Virus record (IMG/VR): IMGVR_UViG_3300031787_000364
Span: 1 to 37,719 of that record
Length of the DNA stretch: 37,719 nt
Reading direction: 5' to 3' (one strand)
Source: a virus
The notes beneath the pieces are model-generated. The model was not told the origin of the DNA. It did not search any database and was given only the letters and a program-made list of their open reading frames with translations. This document shows, piece by piece, positions 36,503 to 37,719 of this stretch. Within the stretch, counting starts at the first letter, position 1; every line of letters starts with the position of its first letter. Position numbers and translations under genes: made by a program.

Positions 36503-36903
36503 AGTCCAGCCTCCATCTGCGATATCAGATACCTCACAAGCCCCCGGCTCCAGCCGGTGATACGCACCACCTCACGCTTGGACGAGCCTCGTGCGATCAA
36601 TGTACGGATCCTCTCATGCCTCGCGGAATACCCCATTCTGGCCATCTTCGAGACAATGAAACATGCCTTCTGACACACCGAGATCGACCACCCGGTCGCC
36701 TCGGCAATCTCACTCAACTCCATCCCTTTCCAGCGCATCAACCGCATCTTCGCCGCCGTCTCCTTGGACAACGTCGCTCGCCGCGGAGCTTCACCAGGGC
36801 GACGCTTCACCCGCTTCGGCACCGGCACCGGAGCATCCGGCAGCACCCCACCGGGATGCAGCTTCCGCATGTACTCCAGCGACGGCAGATCGTTCCGGTT
36901 CAT
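36499..36903 (-). CDS. Double helix-turn-helix protein, paralogue of its upstream neighbour (134 aa)
   Basis: The N-terminus reads MNRNDLPSLEYMRKLHPGG. Two HTH-like units follow: MRLMRWKGMELSEIAEATG with WSISVCQKACF, and RIRTLIARGSSKREVVRITG with WSRGLVRYLIS, each a helix, a G-turn and a recognition helix. A basic linker (KRVKRRPGEAPRRA) precedes them. The neighbouring gene starts with a related DLPSxE block and has the same two-HTH plan, so they look like a duplication. Likely transcription regulator or DNA-packaging recognition protein. ATGA overlaps on both sides. Confidence 0.7.
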   Translation of the reverse strand: MNRNDLPSLEYMRKLHPGGVLPDAPVPVPKRVKRRPGEAPRRATLSKETAAKMRLMRWKGMELSEIAEATGWSISVCQKACFIVSKMARMGYSARHERIRTLIARGSSKREVVRITGWSRGLVRYLISQMEAGL

Positions 36904-37301
36904 CGCTCGCCCCTGATGATCTTGCCCACGGTCCTCTTGCTCAGGCGTGTGCGATCCGCAATCTCTTGGTACGTCGCACCCCGATCCCGCATCCGCAGGA
37001 TCTCATCGAGCTTCAGGTCCACATTGCTGGCCTTGAGCGCCGTGATGTCCACGCACGTCGTCTGCACCGCCGTGTACGAGCGCCCCACCTTCTTCGCAAT
37101 GTCGTGCAACGGCATCCCGTCCCGCGCCAACCGCCGGATCTCCACGATCTCATCGACCGTCAACCCCGGTGCCCGCGGCTTGCCCTTCAGTGGGTACGGC
37201 TTGTCGTCCCGCGCCACCGGCTTCGGCTCCGCTTTCACGGGATCCGCGAACCGCACCGATTGCCGGATGAACTCCGCCGACGGCAGATCAAACGTCTTCA
37301 T
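36900..37301 (-). CDS. Double helix-turn-helix protein (133 aa)
   Basis: It starts MKTFDLPSAEFIRQSVRFAD, sharing D-L-P-S-x-E-[FY]-x-R with the next gene. HTH unit one lies in VDEIVEIRRLARDGMPLHDI with AKKVGRSYTAVQTTC, and unit two in KLDEILRMRDRGATYQEIAD with RTRLSKRTVGKIIRG. The basic Pro-rich linker sits between the start and unit one. Two HTHs per chain suit binding of long or repeated sites. Possible roles are early/late switch regulator or small-terminase-like recognition factor next to the large terminase. Confidence 0.7.
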   Translation of the reverse strand: MKTFDLPSAEFIRQSVRFADPVKAEPKPVARDDKPYPLKGKPRAPGLTVDEIVEIRRLARDGMPLHDIAKKVGRSYTAVQTTCVDITALKASNVDLKLDEILRMRDRGATYQEIADRTRLSKRTVGKIIRGER

Positions 37302-37719
37302 TCCCAGTCCTCCGTGATTTCATTCTGATGGTTGCCAGTGGTTTGTTTAGGTTGGAACACTTCCAGAATGTGCAGCCGCTTGCTGGTCAATCCGGCAAAC
37401 TTCCATCCACACTGGTAAAAGCAATGTCCCCATGTTGGCCTTCCGGCTCTCATGGTTGGTGGAACGCCAAACGGATCGACGTAGGTGTACAGTCTTTCAC
37501 CTGGCCATCTATCCCATGCAATTCCCATCGCTTCGGAAAGCAGAACGCTTGCAGCAGGACCTGATTCTCGTCTGAAAACAGCGCAGCTTACGCCATCTTG
37601 GTTATCCATGGAGATGAACTTTCTCCAGACGCATATCGCACCAGCGTCTGCGGTCATAAGCACAATTTTGAATCCCGGACCTGCAAACAGTTTTGGAGTT
37701 CTACCGTCCTTGTAATGAT
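37298..37719 (-). CDS. Conserved phage protein with WPGERLYTYVDP motif, 5' end cut by window edge
   Basis: The frame is open to the right edge, so the start lies outside; the visible part begins HYKDGRTPKLFAGPGFKIVL. Features are ADAGAICVWRKFISMD, CAVFRRES, LLSEAMGIAWDRWPGERLYT and YVDPFGVPP with GHCFYQCGWKF near the end. This combination (WRKF, CAxFRNES, WPGERxxTYVDP, GxCFxxAGW) belongs to a widespread family in phages and bacteria whose function is unknown to me. Relatives start only a few residues before the visible part, so little is missing. ATGA overlap with the next gene. Confidence 0.8.
   Translation of the reverse strand, partial: HYKDGRTPKLFAGPGFKIVLMTADAGAICVWRKFISMDNQDGVSCAVFRRESGPAASVLLSEAMGIAWDRWPGERLYTYVDPFGVPPTMRAGRPTWGHCFYQCGWKFAGLTSKRLHILEVFQPKQTTGNHQNEITEDWE

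Noticed and set aside
1-37719. CRISPR arrays, insertion sequences, integrase or att sites
   Set aside because: No regularly spaced repeat-spacer pattern, no transposase-type DDE protein and no integrase motif were recognised on either strand.

Overview
The window is a 37.7 kb piece of a tailed-phage genome, most likely a podovirus-like lytic phage. The virion set is recognisable: large terminase, P22-type portal, an N4-gp56-type major capsid protein, a scaffold-like protein, tail-tube and stabilisation-like proteins, three large internal (ejection) proteins and several fibres. I see no tape measure, sheath or baseplate, no integrase and no phage RNA or DNA polymerase. The DNA is GC-rich. The host cannot be read directly. 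A secreted protein resembling the choice-of-anchor E family and the A/C-rich leaders without a Shine-Dalgarno motif on the plus-strand genes hint at a Verrucomicrobiota- or Planctomycetota-like host, but this is inference. Both edges cut a gene, so the genome continues beyond the window or was opened here.

Layout. 1-2454 (minus): small unknown genes, the secreted protein and a TerS-like gene. 2455-2588: divergent control region with 10-bp-phased TGTCG repeats. 2589-4765 (plus): probable early operon of small genes, including a beta-clamp-like protein and two tiny single-membrane-span peptides, with intrinsic terminators at 4188-4216 and 4784-4814. 4815-6092: about 1.3 kb without a credible gene but full of dyads, direct repeats and foldable segments; my best candidate for origin and control region. 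6093-6713 (plus): a coiled-coil protein convergent with the replication block.

6640-13726 (minus): replication and recombination block. In transcription order it runs tiny HTH protein, RecT-like annealing protein, PD-(D/E)XK exonuclease, OB-fold-like SSB candidate, SF2 helicase, three small proteins, C5 cytosine methyltransferase, and primase-helicase. Stops and starts repeatedly overlap by 4 nt, implying translational coupling. The phage seems to bring its own clamp, primase, helicase and recombination pair while borrowing the host polymerase.

13778-35708 (minus): virion and lysis block, transcribed from large terminase through portal, small zinc proteins, scaffold and capsid (followed by a strong terminator), small head-tail proteins, fibres, a compact membrane-protein cassette with a lipoprotein nested in another frame, a long repetitive fibre, tail-tube and stabilisation-like proteins, and three ejection proteins. 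35696-37719 (minus): a coupled string of small genes including two related double-HTH proteins, upstream of the terminase.

The points most worth checking are the repeat-rich gap, the CCCCCAA leaders, the nested lysis cassette, the two overlapping Cys-rich frames at 32059-32343 and the secreted protein.
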